The notes under the pieces were generated by a model. That model had not been told where the DNA came from. It saw only the letters and a list, made by a program, of their open reading frames with translations, and did not search any database. DNA of 64,000 nucleotides from Nodosilinea nodulosa PCC 7104 (lineage in GTDB: Bacteria > Cyanobacteriota > Cyanobacteriia > Phormidesmidales > Phormidesmidaceae). A program made the translations under genes and the position numbers. Where the stretch lies: assembly GCF_000309385.1 (NCBI RefSeq), contig NZ_JH976537.1, positions 957,426-1,021,425 on the forward strand, given 5' to 3'. Positions 1 to 8,324 of this stretch are shown one piece after another; the first letter of the stretch is position 1; each line of letters begins with the position of its first letter.

Positions 1-124
1 GGTAGGGCCAGGTGAGGCCGTCCAGCAGAGTTACGCTCAGGTCGTAGCCCTGGCCCTCAAGCTCGACTAGGGCGGCGTCAATACCGTCGACGGAGGTGCC
101 GCTAATTAAACCAATCACGCGCAT
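1..124 (-). CDS. anmK: anhydro-N-acetylmuramic acid kinase, N-terminal fragment (cut by window edge)
   Basis: The reverse strand from the ATG at 124 reads [20 protein letters not shown] and stays open to the window edge. The [12 protein letters not shown] block is the N-terminal ATP-binding signature of AnmK, which phosphorylates anhydro-MurNAc during cell-wall recycling (family knowledge). Only about 41 residues are visible, so completeness cannot be judged. It starts 3 nt after the stop of the upstream NAD-binding channel regulator, so the two are probably co-transcribed although they are functionally unrelated. Confidence 0.8.
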   Translation of the reverse strand, partial: MRVIGLISGTSVDGIDAALVELEGQGYDLSVTLLDGLTWPY

Positions 125-127
125 GGG

Positions 128-832
128 CTATACCGGTAGACGTTCCAAACCTTTGTTGCTGCCAATCACCACCATCAGCCCCCCGGCCTTAAGGCGGGTG
201 ACAGGGCTGGGGTTGATCTCAAATTTATCGGGTTCATTTTCGTGGCTGAGGGCCAGCAGGGTGAGTTCGTAGCGGTTGCGCAGGTCGAGGTCAACGATGG
301 TTTTTTGATCAAAGGCCTTGGGCACAATCACTTCGGCGATGCAGTGATCGGGGTCGATCTCAAAGCGATCGAGAATGCCGGGGGTGGTGAGCGATCGCGC
401 CAGTTCGCAGCCCATCTCGTGCTCAGGAAAGACCACGTGGTCGGCCCCGACGCGATCGAGCAGCTTGCCGTGGATCTCTGACGATGCCTTGGCGACCACG
501 TTCTTAACCCCGGCCTCCTTGAGGTTGAGGGTGGTGATAATGCTTTCTTCGACGTAGTTGCCGATCGCCACGATCACCGTGTCAAAGTCGGTGATGCCCG
601 CCTCGCGCAGGGCCGTGGGCTGGGTGGTGTCGAGTTGGAGAGCGTGGGCGGCAATCTGGTCGGTGAGGGCCTGGCTGACCCGGCGTTCGTCATTGTCGGC
701 GGCCAGCACCTCATAGCCCAAATTGTTGAGGGTGCCGCACACCGCCCGGCCAAAGCGCCCCAGGCCAATCACGGCAAACTGGCGATTGGGCGATCGCATT
801 TTGCGCAAAAACGTCAGCGACGACAGATTCAC
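128..832 (-). CDS. Trk/Ktr-type potassium uptake regulatory protein (TrkA-N/TrkA-C)
   Basis: A 234-residue cytoplasmic regulatory subunit of a K+ uptake system. Residues about 17-135 form a Rossmann RCK_N domain with the dinucleotide motif VIGLGRFGRAV and an acidic residue ending strand 2 (AADNDERR). Residues about 150-234 fit RCK_C. Length and order match KtrA/KtrC-type proteins that gate a KtrB/TrkH channel by NAD(H)/ATP binding. No channel gene is in view, so the partner is elsewhere. The start is GTG at 832 with AAGGA a few bases upstream. An ATG at 799 (MRSPNRQF) is an alternative without a visible ribosome site. Confidence 0.85.
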   Translation of the reverse strand: MNLSSLTFLRKMRSPNRQFAVIGLGRFGRAVCGTLNNLGYEVLAADNDERRVSQALTDQIAAHALQLDTTQPTALREAGITDFDTVIVAIGNYVEESIITTLNLKEAGVKNVVAKASSEIHGKLLDRVGADHVVFPEHEMGCELARSLTTPGILDRFEIDPDHCIAEVIVPKAFDQKTIVDLDLRNRYELTLLALSHENEPDKFEINPSPVTRLKAGGLMVVIGSNKGLERLPV

Positions 833-1012
833 AATCCTTTTTCCCCGCTAAAAATGGTGCTCTGGTCGTGCTCTGGCCCGAGCCTGACCAATCTTATCAC
901 CCACCGCCGGTATCCCTATTGTCAGCGGGGTTCCAGCCCAATGGCTATACGGCAAGAATTCTTTTTTGCTAGGCTAACCTAATGGTTTTGGCCCAGAGGG
1001 TAAAGTAAGCAC

Positions 1013-2176
1013 GTGAATATACAACTTGGTCGCGGCAAAGTAGTCCGCAGAGCATACGGCATTGACGAAATTGCCCTGGTCCCAGGGCCGAGAACTCTGG
1101 ATCCAAGCCTGGCCAATACCCGTTGGCAGATCGGCGGCATCGAGCGCGATATTCCGATCATCGCCAGCGCCATGGATGGGGTGGTCGATGTGGCCATGGC
1201 CATTCAGCTCTCTAAGCTGGGAGCGCTGGGGGTGCTGAACCTGGAGGGCATTCAAACCCGCTACGACGATCCCAACCCCATTCTCGACCAAATCGCCTCG
1301 GTAGGCAAAGACGAGTTTGTGGGGCTGATGCAGACCCTCTATGCCGAACCCATCAAACCGGAGCTAATCACCAAGCGCATTCAGGCGATTAAAGCCGAGG
1401 GTGGCGTCGCCGCTGTGAGCTTGACCCCCGCCGGAGCGGCTCGGTTTGGGGCTACCGTTGCCGAGGCGGGGGCCGACCTGGTGTTTGTGCAGGCCACGGT
1501 GGTGTCGACAGCCCACCTGTCTCCGGCAGATATCGAGCCGCTGGATCTGGCGGCCTTTTGTACCGAAATGCCGATGCCGGTAATTTTGGGCAACTGCGTC
1601 ACCTACGAGGTTGCCCTCAACCTAATGAAGGCCGGGGCCGCCGCCGTGATGGTGGGCATTGGCCCTGGGGCTGCCTGCACCTCGCGCGGGGTGCTGGGGA
1701 TTGGCATTCCCCAGGCAACGGCAGTGGCCGACTGCGCCGCCGCCCGCGACGACTTCTTTGCCGAAACTGGCCGCTACGTGGCGATCGTCGCCGACGGCGG
1801 CCTGGTGACCGGCGGCGACATTTGCAAGTGCATTGCCTGCGGTGCCGATGGAGTGATGATCGGCTCGCCCTTTGCCCGCGCCGCCGAAGCGCCGGGGCGC
1901 GGCTTCCACTGGGGCATGGCTACTCCCAGCCCGGTCCTGCCTCGAGGTACCCGCATCAAGGTGGGCACCATCGGCACCCTAGAGCAAATTCTGCGCGGCC
2001 CTGCCGGCCTCGACGACGGTACCCACAATTTCCTGGGAGCGCTGCAAACCAGCATGGGCACCCTGGGGGCCAAAGACCTCAAAGAAATGCAGCAGGTGGA
2101 GGTGGTGATTGCTCCCTCACTGCTGACCGAGGGGAAGGTCTACCAGAAAGCCCAGCAGCTCGGCATGGGTAAATAG
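1013..2176 (+). CDS. guaB3: GuaB3-type IMP dehydrogenase
   Basis: A 387-residue (beta/alpha)8 barrel protein of the IMPDH/GMP reductase family. It has [12 protein letters not shown] near the N-terminus and the catalytic-loop motif [13 protein letters not shown] with the nucleophilic cysteine, then [21 protein letters not shown] for phosphate binding. The CBS pair of classical IMPDH is absent, and length and sequence match the cyanobacterial/actinobacterial GuaB3 group. Established knowledge: a cyanobacterial GuaB3 has been shown to oxidise IMP to XMP. The start is GTG at 1013. It stands alone, with no purine genes adjacent. Confidence 0.88.
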   Translation: MNIQLGRGKVVRRAYGIDEIALVPGPRTLDPSLANTRWQIGGIERDIPIIASAMDGVVDVAMAIQLSKLGALGVLNLEGIQTRYDDPNPILDQIASVGKDEFVGLMQTLYAEPIKPELITKRIQAIKAEGGVAAVSLTPAGAARFGATVAEAGADLVFVQATVVSTAHLSPADIEPLDLAAFCTEMPMPVILGNCVTYEVALNLMKAGAAAVMVGIGPGAACTSRGVLGIGIPQATAVADCAAARDDFFAETGRYVAIVADGGLVTGGDICKCIACGADGVMIGSPFARAAEAPGRGFHWGMATPSPVLPRGTRIKVGTIGTLEQILRGPAGLDDGTHNFLGALQTSMGTLGAKDLKEMQQVEVVIAPSLLTEGKVYQKAQQLGMGK

Positions 2177-2322
2177 GCAAATCTGGCAGAGCCTCAACAG
2201 TTTGAGAAATGGCTTTTGGGACTTTAGAGTTTCAAAAGCCATTCTTTTGTCGAATTCAAGGCCTCTAGCTCTTTGAGTGTCGGCAGCCGTGGCAGAATTG
2301 GTGAAACAGCTGGAGACAACCC

Positions 2323-2652
2323 ATGGTTGACATGCAGCAAATTGAAGCACTGGGTCGGCAAATTGCTGAGCAGTTCAAACCCGATCGCATCATTCTGTTT
2401 GGCTCCTACGCCTATGGCGAACCCACCGAAGACTCTGATGTAGACATCTTGGTTGTCTTACCTTTTGAGGGATATCCCGCCCGAAAAGCCGCTGAGATTC
2501 GTTGTCAGGTTAAGCCTGGGTTTGCGCTTGACTTGCTGGTGCGAACGCCTGAATATTTACTTCAGCGCTTGGCTATGCAGGACTTTTTTTTAGAAGATAT
2601 CGTCAACAACGGCAAAGTGTTGTATGACAGCGACAATACAGGAGTGGGTTGA
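2323..2652 (+). CDS. MNT-type minimal nucleotidyltransferase (partner of HEPN protein)
   Basis: A 109-residue protein with the pol-beta-fold signature GSYAYGEPTEDSDVDILV, i.e. GS-x10-DxD, plus a third candidate acidic residue near FALDLLV. In HEPN/MNT modules such proteins act as antitoxins, some by AMPylating the HEPN RNase; whether that applies here is inference. The stop overlaps the start of the next gene by 29 nt, which indicates translational coupling. ATG start at 2323; an internal ATG at 2332 is possible. Confidence 0.85.
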   Translation: MVDMQQIEALGRQIAEQFKPDRIILFGSYAYGEPTEDSDVDILVVLPFEGYPARKAAEIRCQVKPGFALDLLVRTPEYLLQRLAMQDFFLEDIVNNGKVLYDSDNTGVG

Positions 2653-3007
2653 TAAGGCTGAGGCAGATTTTGGCACAGCTAGCCGAGAATTGCAGGTTCG
2701 GCAGCTGCCAAATTACGATGCCGTTTGTTTCCACACTCAGCAGTGTGTCGAAAAATATCTCAAAGCAAGATTGTTAGCCGCTAACATTCCCTTCCCTAAA
2801 ATCCATGACCTGACTGCTCTGCTAACTCTACTCAATCCAGTAGAACCTGACTGGGAGCGCTTTCGCCCAGCTCTAGCATTGCTGACCGACTTTGCGGTTG
2901 AAGTTCGCTATCCAGGCTTTTCTGCTGATCAAGAAGTCGCCGAAGAAATGTATGAACTTTGCGCCGAGGTACGGCAAGCGGTACGTCAAAGCTTGGGTTT
3001 GGCATGA
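2624..3007 (+). CDS. HEPN domain protein (partner of MNT nucleotidyltransferase)
   Basis: A 127-residue, mostly helical protein. Visible features are HTQQCVEKYLKARLL, IHDLTALLTLL and FAVEVRYPGF, the arrangement of PF05168-type HEPN domains. The strict R-x4-6-H RNase motif of HepT-type HEPN toxins is not evident: VRYPGFSADQE has no histidine. Toxicity is therefore uncertain. It overlaps the MNT gene by 29 nt, and a second MNT/HEPN pair lies near 19 kb on the other strand. A loop-less palindrome follows downstream. Confidence 0.83.
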   Translation: MTATIQEWVDKAEADFGTASRELQVRQLPNYDAVCFHTQQCVEKYLKARLLAANIPFPKIHDLTALLTLLNPVEPDWERFRPALALLTDFAVEVRYPGFSADQEVAEEMYELCAEVRQAVRQSLGLA

Positions 3008-3127
3008 GATGTATTAAAAGCCGAAATAGCAGGGTTTGCTGGGGCAATTGCCAGTGAGCCTTGGCACATACGTAGAAGCCCTGTTTCTTGCCTTAGGATA
3101 CCGAGAATTAGGCCATAAAAAGCAAAA

Positions 3128-3159
3128 ACTGGCTTTGACAAAATTTTGTCAAAGCCAGT
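3128..3159. terminator. 32-bp perfect palindrome between convergent genes, probable chlP terminator
   Basis: The two 16-base halves (ACTGGCTTTGACAAAA and its exact complement) abut with no loop. On the minus strand the hairpin is followed by TTTTGC and TTTTTA, so it can terminate chlP. On the plus strand it lies about 120 nt after the HEPN gene without a strong T-tract. Confidence 0.7.
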
Positions 3160-3198
3160 CGATTTAGGGGTCTAGCGAGGAACCGAACAATCGCTAAC

Positions 3199-4434
3199 TT
3201 ACCAGCTGCGGGTGGGCGCTAGCGCATGGCCGCGAATCAGGCTGCCTACGGTTTTGGCGGTGATTTTCATCTGCACCAGGGGGTTGGCGGGCACCACGGT
3301 TTTGTAGAGGTAGCTGTCGAAGGTGAGCTTCTGCACGTCCATGTCAGAGCACATTTCGACGAAGGCCTCGCGGGTGGCGTCGGAACGGTAGAACACCGTT
3401 TGCAGCAGATCTAGCACTTTGTAGGTCATGCCGTACTGCTTATCCCAGCGCTTCAGGTAGACCTTGAGGTCGGCTTCGGTGGGAATGCGCTGGCCGTTGT
3501 TGGAGAATTCCACAATGGTTTCGGCGCACATGCGGGCCGACTTGGCCGCAAAGTAAATGCCCTCACCGGAGGATTTGGTGACGGTGCCTGCCGCGTCGCC
3601 CACCAGAGCCACCCGACCAACGACGCGGCGAGGTCTGGGATGTTCGGGGATGGGGTGAGCTTCCACCTTGATGATTTCGCCGCCTTCTAAGCGCTTGGCG
3701 GCGCGAGCGCGAATGCCCGCCTGGAGGCCCTTGATCTTGGCCTGGTTGACCCGCATGGTGCCGGTGCCGACGGCGACGTGGTCGTACTTGGGGAAGACCC
3801 AGGCGTAGAAGTCGGGGGAGACGTCGTTGCCCACGTACATTTCGGCCAGGTCTTCGTAGTAGGCCATTTTGTCTTCGGGCAGGCGAATGCGCTCCTGGAA
3901 GGCGATCGCGTAGTTATAATCCCCCGCCTTGATCGCCTTGGCGACGCGGGAGTTGGCCCCGTCGGCCCCAATCACCAGGTCCACCTGGAGGGATTTGTTT
4001 TCACCCACCAGCCCGTCTTCGGTGTGGGCGGTGTAGTGCAGGGTATAGGCCCCACTCTCGCTGGTGGGAATTTCCAGGGTGTGAACGGTGCCGTTGATTA
4101 GCTTGGCCCCGTGCATGGCGGCGCGATCGCGCAAAAACCCATCCAGCACTTCGCGGCGGCACATGCCGATGTACTCGTCATCTTTGAGAGTGCTGCCGAT
4201 GTTGACCTCAACGTTGGAGGGGGAGATCATCTTCATCTTGCGCACGCGGCGATCGATGATTTCAGGCGGTAAGTCAAACTCTTCCACCATGCAGAGGGGA
4301 ATGGCCCCGCCGCAGGGCTTGGCGTTGTCTAGCTTGCGCTCGAACAGGTACGTTTCAATACCGGCTTTAACTAACGTCTCAGCAGCCGAGGAGCCTGCTG
4401 GACCTGATCCTACTACTGCTACCCGAAGTACCAA
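3199..4434 (-). CDS. chlP: geranylgeranyl reductase
   Basis: A 411-residue flavoprotein that reduces the geranylgeranyl chain to phytyl for chlorophyll a and tocopherol synthesis, at the thylakoid membrane. It opens with the FAD motif VAVVGSGPAGSSAAE. It continues with FERKLDNAKPCGGAIP and VIGADGANSRVAKAI (conserved DG), and has the second flavin motif VGDAAGTVTKSSGEGIYFA. Length matches cyanobacterial ChlP. It is monocistronic on the minus strand, with a T-rich palindrome downstream. A 323-residue open frame on the opposite strand is a coding shadow. Confidence 0.95.
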   Translation of the reverse strand: MVLRVAVVGSGPAGSSAAETLVKAGIETYLFERKLDNAKPCGGAIPLCMVEEFDLPPEIIDRRVRKMKMISPSNVEVNIGSTLKDDEYIGMCRREVLDGFLRDRAAMHGAKLINGTVHTLEIPTSESGAYTLHYTAHTEDGLVGENKSLQVDLVIGADGANSRVAKAIKAGDYNYAIAFQERIRLPEDKMAYYEDLAEMYVGNDVSPDFYAWVFPKYDHVAVGTGTMRVNQAKIKGLQAGIRARAAKRLEGGEIIKVEAHPIPEHPRPRRVVGRVALVGDAAGTVTKSSGEGIYFAAKSARMCAETIVEFSNNGQRIPTEADLKVYLKRWDKQYGMTYKVLDLLQTVFYRSDATREAFVEMCSDMDVQKLTFDSYLYKTVVPANPLVQMKITAKTVGSLIRGHALAPTRSW

Positions 4435-4591
4435 GGGTGCCTACTCCACTATTGCAAAAAGCTACGGATGCATCGTATCACGCGACTTTCGGGATTTTGG
4501 CCCACTCTCGCGGGTTGTAACTCGATTGAAATACTCGTTTACATTGAGATACCCAGGCAGGTCTCAATCTATTCCCTGGCCAGAGAGAATT

Positions 4592-4993
4592 CTATGCCTC
4601 TCTTTGCGAGCGGTTCAGCTCGATGCCCAGCTCATCGGCCAGCCAGTTGATTACCTGCTGCCGTTCGCCGGGAGTAAGGTAAAAGCGGCCCGTCTGGCGC
4701 AGGCGATCGTTCATATCCTCGGTGTCGGCCAGGGTAAACAGGCCAGCGATGGTGCCCAGGGTGCAGAGAATATCGTCCCGACTCTGCTGGTCGAGGTTGC
4801 CGTAGCGGTAGCGGGCAATATGCTTGCCGAGACGATTGAAGTCGTAGCTGTCCTGGGCGAGCCGCTGCTTTTTGTCGTCAGGGATGGGTTCTCCCGCCGC
4901 GATTTTGGCGTAGTCGGTGTCCAGCATATCGAGATGGATGATGCGGGGCTGGGAACTCAAGCTGCCTCCTTTAGCCGGGCTGGGCCAGAACAT
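4592..4993 (-). CDS. conserved hypothetical protein
   Basis: A 133-residue soluble protein with no motif I recognise. It is helical and charged (YDFNRLGKHIARYRYG, SRDDILCTLGTIAGLF, LTPGERQQVINWLADELGIE). There is no signal peptide or membrane segment. ATG at 4993; an internal ATG at 4927 (MLDTDYAKI) is an equally plausible start since neither has a clear ribosome site. It lies between chlP and peptide deformylase on the same strand with about 150 nt gaps. Function unknown. Confidence 0.6.
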   Translation of the reverse strand: MFWPSPAKGGSLSSQPRIIHLDMLDTDYAKIAAGEPIPDDKKQRLAQDSYDFNRLGKHIARYRYGNLDQQSRDDILCTLGTIAGLFTLADTEDMNDRLRQTGRFYLTPGERQQVINWLADELGIELNRSQREA

Positions 4994-5135
4994 CTAGCCA
5001 GGGTATGTCTATTAGCGCTATCAGGGTCAGCGCTACCGGGGCCAGAGGTTCCAGAGTAACGGAAGGATTTGAGATAGGCCTGTTTCGATCGGATATTTTT
5101 CAGAAATGGGCCGGAGAATGGAACAGAGCGTCTGC

Positions 5136-5720
5136 CTAGCCCAGGTCAGCAATTTCCATCGCCTGGTAGGCCGCCTCCGACATTAAATCGGTTTCTGACT
5201 GCACCCGATCGAGAAACACCTTGCCCTCCAGATGGTCGGCCTCGTGCTGAAAGATGCGGGCGACAAAGCCTTCCCACACCTGATGCCGGGGCTGGCCGTG
5301 GCGATCGCAGTACTCCACCTCGACCACCCGATGGCGAGGCACCCGGCCTCGCACCCCCGGCACGCTGAGGCAGCCCTCCCAGCCCAGCTCCAGCTCGTCG
5401 CTGGCGGAGACTAGACGCGGATTAATCATCACCAGCGGCTCCATCAAAGGGGCATGGGGATAGCGCAGGTTAGGGCGCGACGCCACCACCAGCACCCGCA
5501 GCGAATGGCCCAGCTGCGGGGCTGCAATACCGACACCGCTGGCGCTGCGCACCGTATCTAGCATGCGATCGATGAGCTGTTGCAGGCGGCGGTCATCCAC
5601 AGACTCCACGGGCTGGGCGACCTGACGCAGCACCGGATTGCCAAGGGTCAACACCGCAGCCGACGGGGACTGGTTTGGGGACCCTGGCGGGTGCCATTGA
5701 GGGGAGTCTGGCATAGTCAT
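5136..5720 (-). CDS. def: peptide deformylase
   Basis: Removes the N-formyl group from nascent proteins. All three catalytic motifs are intact: GVGIAAPQLG (motif 1), EGCLSVPG with the metal-binding Cys (motif 2) and QHEADHLEG with the HExxH metal ligands and Glu (motif 3). The frame extends upstream to a TTG at 5810. The ATG at 5720, preceded by CTGGAG at a suitable distance, gives 194 residues, closer to the family norm, so I chose it; ATG 5714 is also possible. It is divergent from dnaA. Confidence 0.92.
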   Translation of the reverse strand: MTMPDSPQWHPPGSPNQSPSAAVLTLGNPVLRQVAQPVESVDDRRLQQLIDRMLDTVRSASGVGIAAPQLGHSLRVLVVASRPNLRYPHAPLMEPLVMINPRLVSASDELELGWEGCLSVPGVRGRVPRHRVVEVEYCDRHGQPRHQVWEGFVARIFQHEADHLEGKVFLDRVQSETDLMSEAAYQAMEIADLG

Positions 5721-6123
5721 TGCGCTCCAGTAGGGGCAAATAGTGGTTTGTCGATAGATACTGTAGTCATTGTATACATGCTCCCCAGGGGCCGGAGAGC
5801 TGTGCTTCAATAGACCAGCGGGACGCCACCGGCGCCTGACTCAATGGGGCACTACGGGATCCGATTTTTGCTGAAACGCTATATGTGGAATCAGGGACAT
5901 TTTTTCGCCATATATCTAGTACCCTAGAGATCCCTAAGGCGGGGCGAGCTGGGCTGTCCCAGTCTGCGGCCAAGGGCCGAGAGAGCAGTTACACCTCCTT
6001 GGAGAACCCCCAGTTCGGGCGCCGGTTCTGGTGCCAGAATGCTAGCGGGAGGGAGGGCTCGCCCGATTGGCTAAACCATGCGCTATGTCTGCCCTCGGGC
6101 AGCGGTTGTTTAAGAGGTAAACC
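5721..6123. other. intergenic region between def and dnaA (divergent promoters)
   Basis: About 400 bases without a gene, holding the 5' regions of two divergent genes. I see no run of DnaA boxes (TTATCCACA or close variants), no iterons and no AT-rich unwinding element, so there is no sign of an origin here. A small TGTATACA palindrome sits at 5771-5778. Confidence 0.5.
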
Positions 6124-7539
6124 GTGGATCAGGCCCTGAATCGGTTGTGGGAAGAGGTGCTGAGCCAGCTTCAGGTGGAGCTGAGCCGCCCTACCTTTGA
6201 AACCTGGATTAAGCCCGCCCAGGCGCAAACCCTGAGCGATCGCGCCCTGGTGATCTCAACCCCCAACCCCTTTGCCCGCAACTGGGTGCAAAAGCACTAT
6301 GCGGGCACCATTACCCAGGTGGTCAACAATATTTTGGGCAAGGCGATTGAGCTCCAGGTGACCGTGGTGCCCGATGGCGACAGCGCCTCGGCAGCGCTGC
6401 TGCCCATGGCGGAGGTCAACTGGCCCACCCAGGCGCCGGCCCTGCCGACTCGTCCGCTGCCGCCCACGCGGCAGGCTCCGATCGATCTACCGAGCTCGAC
6501 CCAGGAAGCCTATAACGACCTCAACCCCAAGGCGGTGTTTTCGCGCTTTGTGGTGGGGGCCAACAACCGCATGGCCCACGCGGCGTCGCTGGCGGTGGCC
6601 GAAGCCCCGGGCCGCGAGTTTAACCCGCTGTTTTTGTGCGGCGGGGTAGGCCTGGGCAAAACCCACCTGATGCAGTCCATCGGCCACTACCGCCAGGAGA
6701 TTGCCCCCCAGGCGCGGGTGGCCTACGTCAGCACCGAGCAGTTCACCAACGACCTGATCACCGCCATTCGCCGCGACAGCATGCAGCACTTTCGCGCCCA
6801 CTACCGGGACGTGGATATTCTGCTGGTGGACGACATTCAGTTTATTGAGGGCAAGGAGTACACCCAGGAGGAGTTTTTTCACACCTTTAATACGCTGCAC
6901 GAGGCGGGCAAGCAGATCGTGCTGGCCTCTGACCGACCCCCCAACCAGATTTTGCGCCTGCAAGACCGGCTGATCTCGCGCTTCTCGATGGGGCTCATTG
7001 CCGACATTCAGCCCCCCGACTACGAAACCCGCATCGCCATTCTGCAAAAGAAGGCCGAGTACGAGCAGGTGCAGATTCCCCGCGAGGCGATCGAGTACAT
7101 TGCCGCCAGCTACACCTCGAATATTCGCGAGCTGGAGGGGGCGCTGATCCGCGCGATCGCCTACACCTCGATCTCGGGCCTGCCCATGACCGTGGAACAC
7201 CTGACGACGGTGCTCAACCCGCCCGCCGACAAAATTGAGGCCTCACCCGGGGCGGTAGTGGCCGCCGTCGCCGAGCACTTTGGCGTCTCTGTAGAAGATC
7301 TCAAGGGCGCGTCGCGGCGGCGCGAAATCAGCCAGGCCCGCCAGGTGGGCATGTACCTGATGCGGCGGCACACCGGCCTCAGCCTGCCCAAAATTGGCGA
7401 TGCCTTTGGCGGCAAAGACCACACCACGGTGCTCTACAGCTACACCAAGATCGAAAAGCTGCTGAAGCGCGATCTGGACCTGGCCCAGACGATTCGGCAG
7501 CTGGGCGATCGCATTAGCGTCGTTGAGCGGGGGGGGTAG
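6124..7539 (+). CDS. dnaA: chromosomal replication initiator protein DnaA
   Basis: A 471-residue AAA+ initiator that binds DnaA boxes. Residues 1-75 are domain I ([22 protein letters not shown]). About 80-135 is a Pro/Thr-rich linker (domain II). About 140-345 is the ATPase, with Walker [12 protein letters not shown], Walker [10 protein letters not shown] and sensor [11 protein letters not shown]. The C-terminus is the DNA-binding domain with the signature [19 protein letters not shown] start at 6124. The gene is complete. dnaA is often remote from the origin in cyanobacteria and may be dispensable in some species (established knowledge). Confidence 0.96.
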   Translation: MDQALNRLWEEVLSQLQVELSRPTFETWIKPAQAQTLSDRALVISTPNPFARNWVQKHYAGTITQVVNNILGKAIELQVTVVPDGDSASAALLPMAEVNWPTQAPALPTRPLPPTRQAPIDLPSSTQEAYNDLNPKAVFSRFVVGANNRMAHAASLAVAEAPGREFNPLFLCGGVGLGKTHLMQSIGHYRQEIAPQARVAYVSTEQFTNDLITAIRRDSMQHFRAHYRDVDILLVDDIQFIEGKEYTQEEFFHTFNTLHEAGKQIVLASDRPPNQILRLQDRLISRFSMGLIADIQPPDYETRIAILQKKAEYEQVQIPREAIEYIAASYTSNIRELEGALIRAIAYTSISGLPMTVEHLTTVLNPPADKIEASPGAVVAAVAEHFGVSVEDLKGASRRREISQARQVGMYLMRRHTGLSLPKIGDAFGGKDHTTVLYSYTKIEKLLKRDLDLAQTIRQLGDRISVVERGG

Positions 7540-7556
7540 GGGCGTGGGAGCGTCGG

Positions 7557-7577
7557 GGCTCAGGCCAGGCCTGAGCC
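7557..7577 (+). terminator. hairpin downstream of dnaA
   Basis: GGCTCAGGC and GCCTGAGCC form a 9-bp GC-rich stem with a CAG loop, 17 nt past the dnaA stop. No T-run follows, so it is a terminator candidate or an mRNA 3'-end structure. Confidence 0.45.
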
Positions 7578-7626
7578 AGCAGTGGGATGGGATAATCAGG
7601 TATGACTTTGATTGCCCTATGCCAGT

Positions 7627-8220
7627 ATGGCTGCCGAACCTCCCGAAAACTCTATTCAGGTTGCGAGCCGGGCTGAGTGGCGCGATTGGCTGGCGGCTAA
7701 TCACGATCGCCCGGAGGGGATCTGGCTGATCACCTTCAAAAAACGACCCGGCCAGCCCTACGTCTCCTACGACGACGTGGTAGAAGAAGCGCTGTGCTTT
7801 GGCTGGATTGACAGCAGGCCCAACCGCCTCGATAACGAACGCACCATGCTGTGGTTGGCCCCCCGCAAGCCCGGTACCGGCTGGTCGGCGCTGAATAAAA
7901 AACGCATTGAGGCCATGACTGCGGCGGGGCTGATGATGCCCGCTGGGTTGGCCAAAATTGAGGCCGCTCAGCAAGATGGCTCATGGGAATCGCTGGATGC
8001 GATCGAGCGGCTGGAGATCCCCCCCGATCTGGCGGCAGCGTTGGCAGAGAGCGATGTCGCTAGGGCCAATTTTGATGCCTTCCCGCGATCGGCCAAGCGC
8101 GGCATCCTGGAGTGGATTGCCAGCGCCAGGCGGGCTGAAACTCGAGATCGCCGCATTGCCGAAACCGTCAGCCTCGCCGCCCAGAACATCCGCGCCAACA
8201 GCTGGCCCCGCCGCCCCTAG
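7627..8220 (+). CDS. YdeI/OmpD-associated family protein
   Basis: A protein of about 197 residues matching the YdeI/OmpD-associated (bacteriocin-protection-like) family. Diagnostic stretches are SRAEWRDWLAANH, GIWLITFKKRPG, YDDVVEEALCFGWIDS and RRIAETVSLAAQN. The family is widespread, soluble and of uncertain biochemical role, so the name should not be read as function. The frame also has a TTG at 7612, but ATG 7627 is preferred. The gene ends just before a CCATCACCCC minisatellite and converges with the following minus-strand operon. Confidence 0.78.
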   Translation: MAAEPPENSIQVASRAEWRDWLAANHDRPEGIWLITFKKRPGQPYVSYDDVVEEALCFGWIDSRPNRLDNERTMLWLAPRKPGTGWSALNKKRIEAMTAAGLMMPAGLAKIEAAQQDGSWESLDAIERLEIPPDLAAALAESDVARANFDAFPRSAKRGILEWIASARRAETRDRRIAETVSLAAQNIRANSWPRRP

Positions 8221-8236
8221 CCAAGGGTCTCTAACT

Positions 8237-8324
8237 CCATCACCCCATCACCCCATCACCCCACCACTCCATCACCCCATCACCCCATCACCCCACCACT
8301 CCATCCCCCCATCCCCCCGTCCCT
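8237..8324. repeat. CCATCACCCC minisatellite
   Basis: A 32-bp unit starting CCATCACCCCATCACCCC is present twice, identical and adjacent (8237-8268, 8269-8300), followed by degenerate CCATCCCC runs. The array lies between convergent genes, and the minus-strand REC-GGDEF-EAL gene takes its last codons and stop from it. Similar C-rich tracts recur elsewhere in the window. Confidence 0.85.

Noticed and set aside
2286-2325. tRNA-Leu-like 5' part (GTGGCAGAATTGGTGAAACAG)
   Set aside because: Only the acceptor/D-arm-like stretch resembles tRNA-Leu; no anticodon, variable or T arm follows before the MNT gene starts.
4088-5059. 323-codon plus-strand frame over chlP
   Set aside because: It lies antisense to the complete chlP gene and has no protein-like motifs; coding shadow of GC-rich DNA.
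5721-6123. Replication origin next to dnaA
   Set aside because: No cluster of DnaA boxes or AT-rich unwinding element is visible; dnaA is frequently unlinked from the origin in cyanobacteria.
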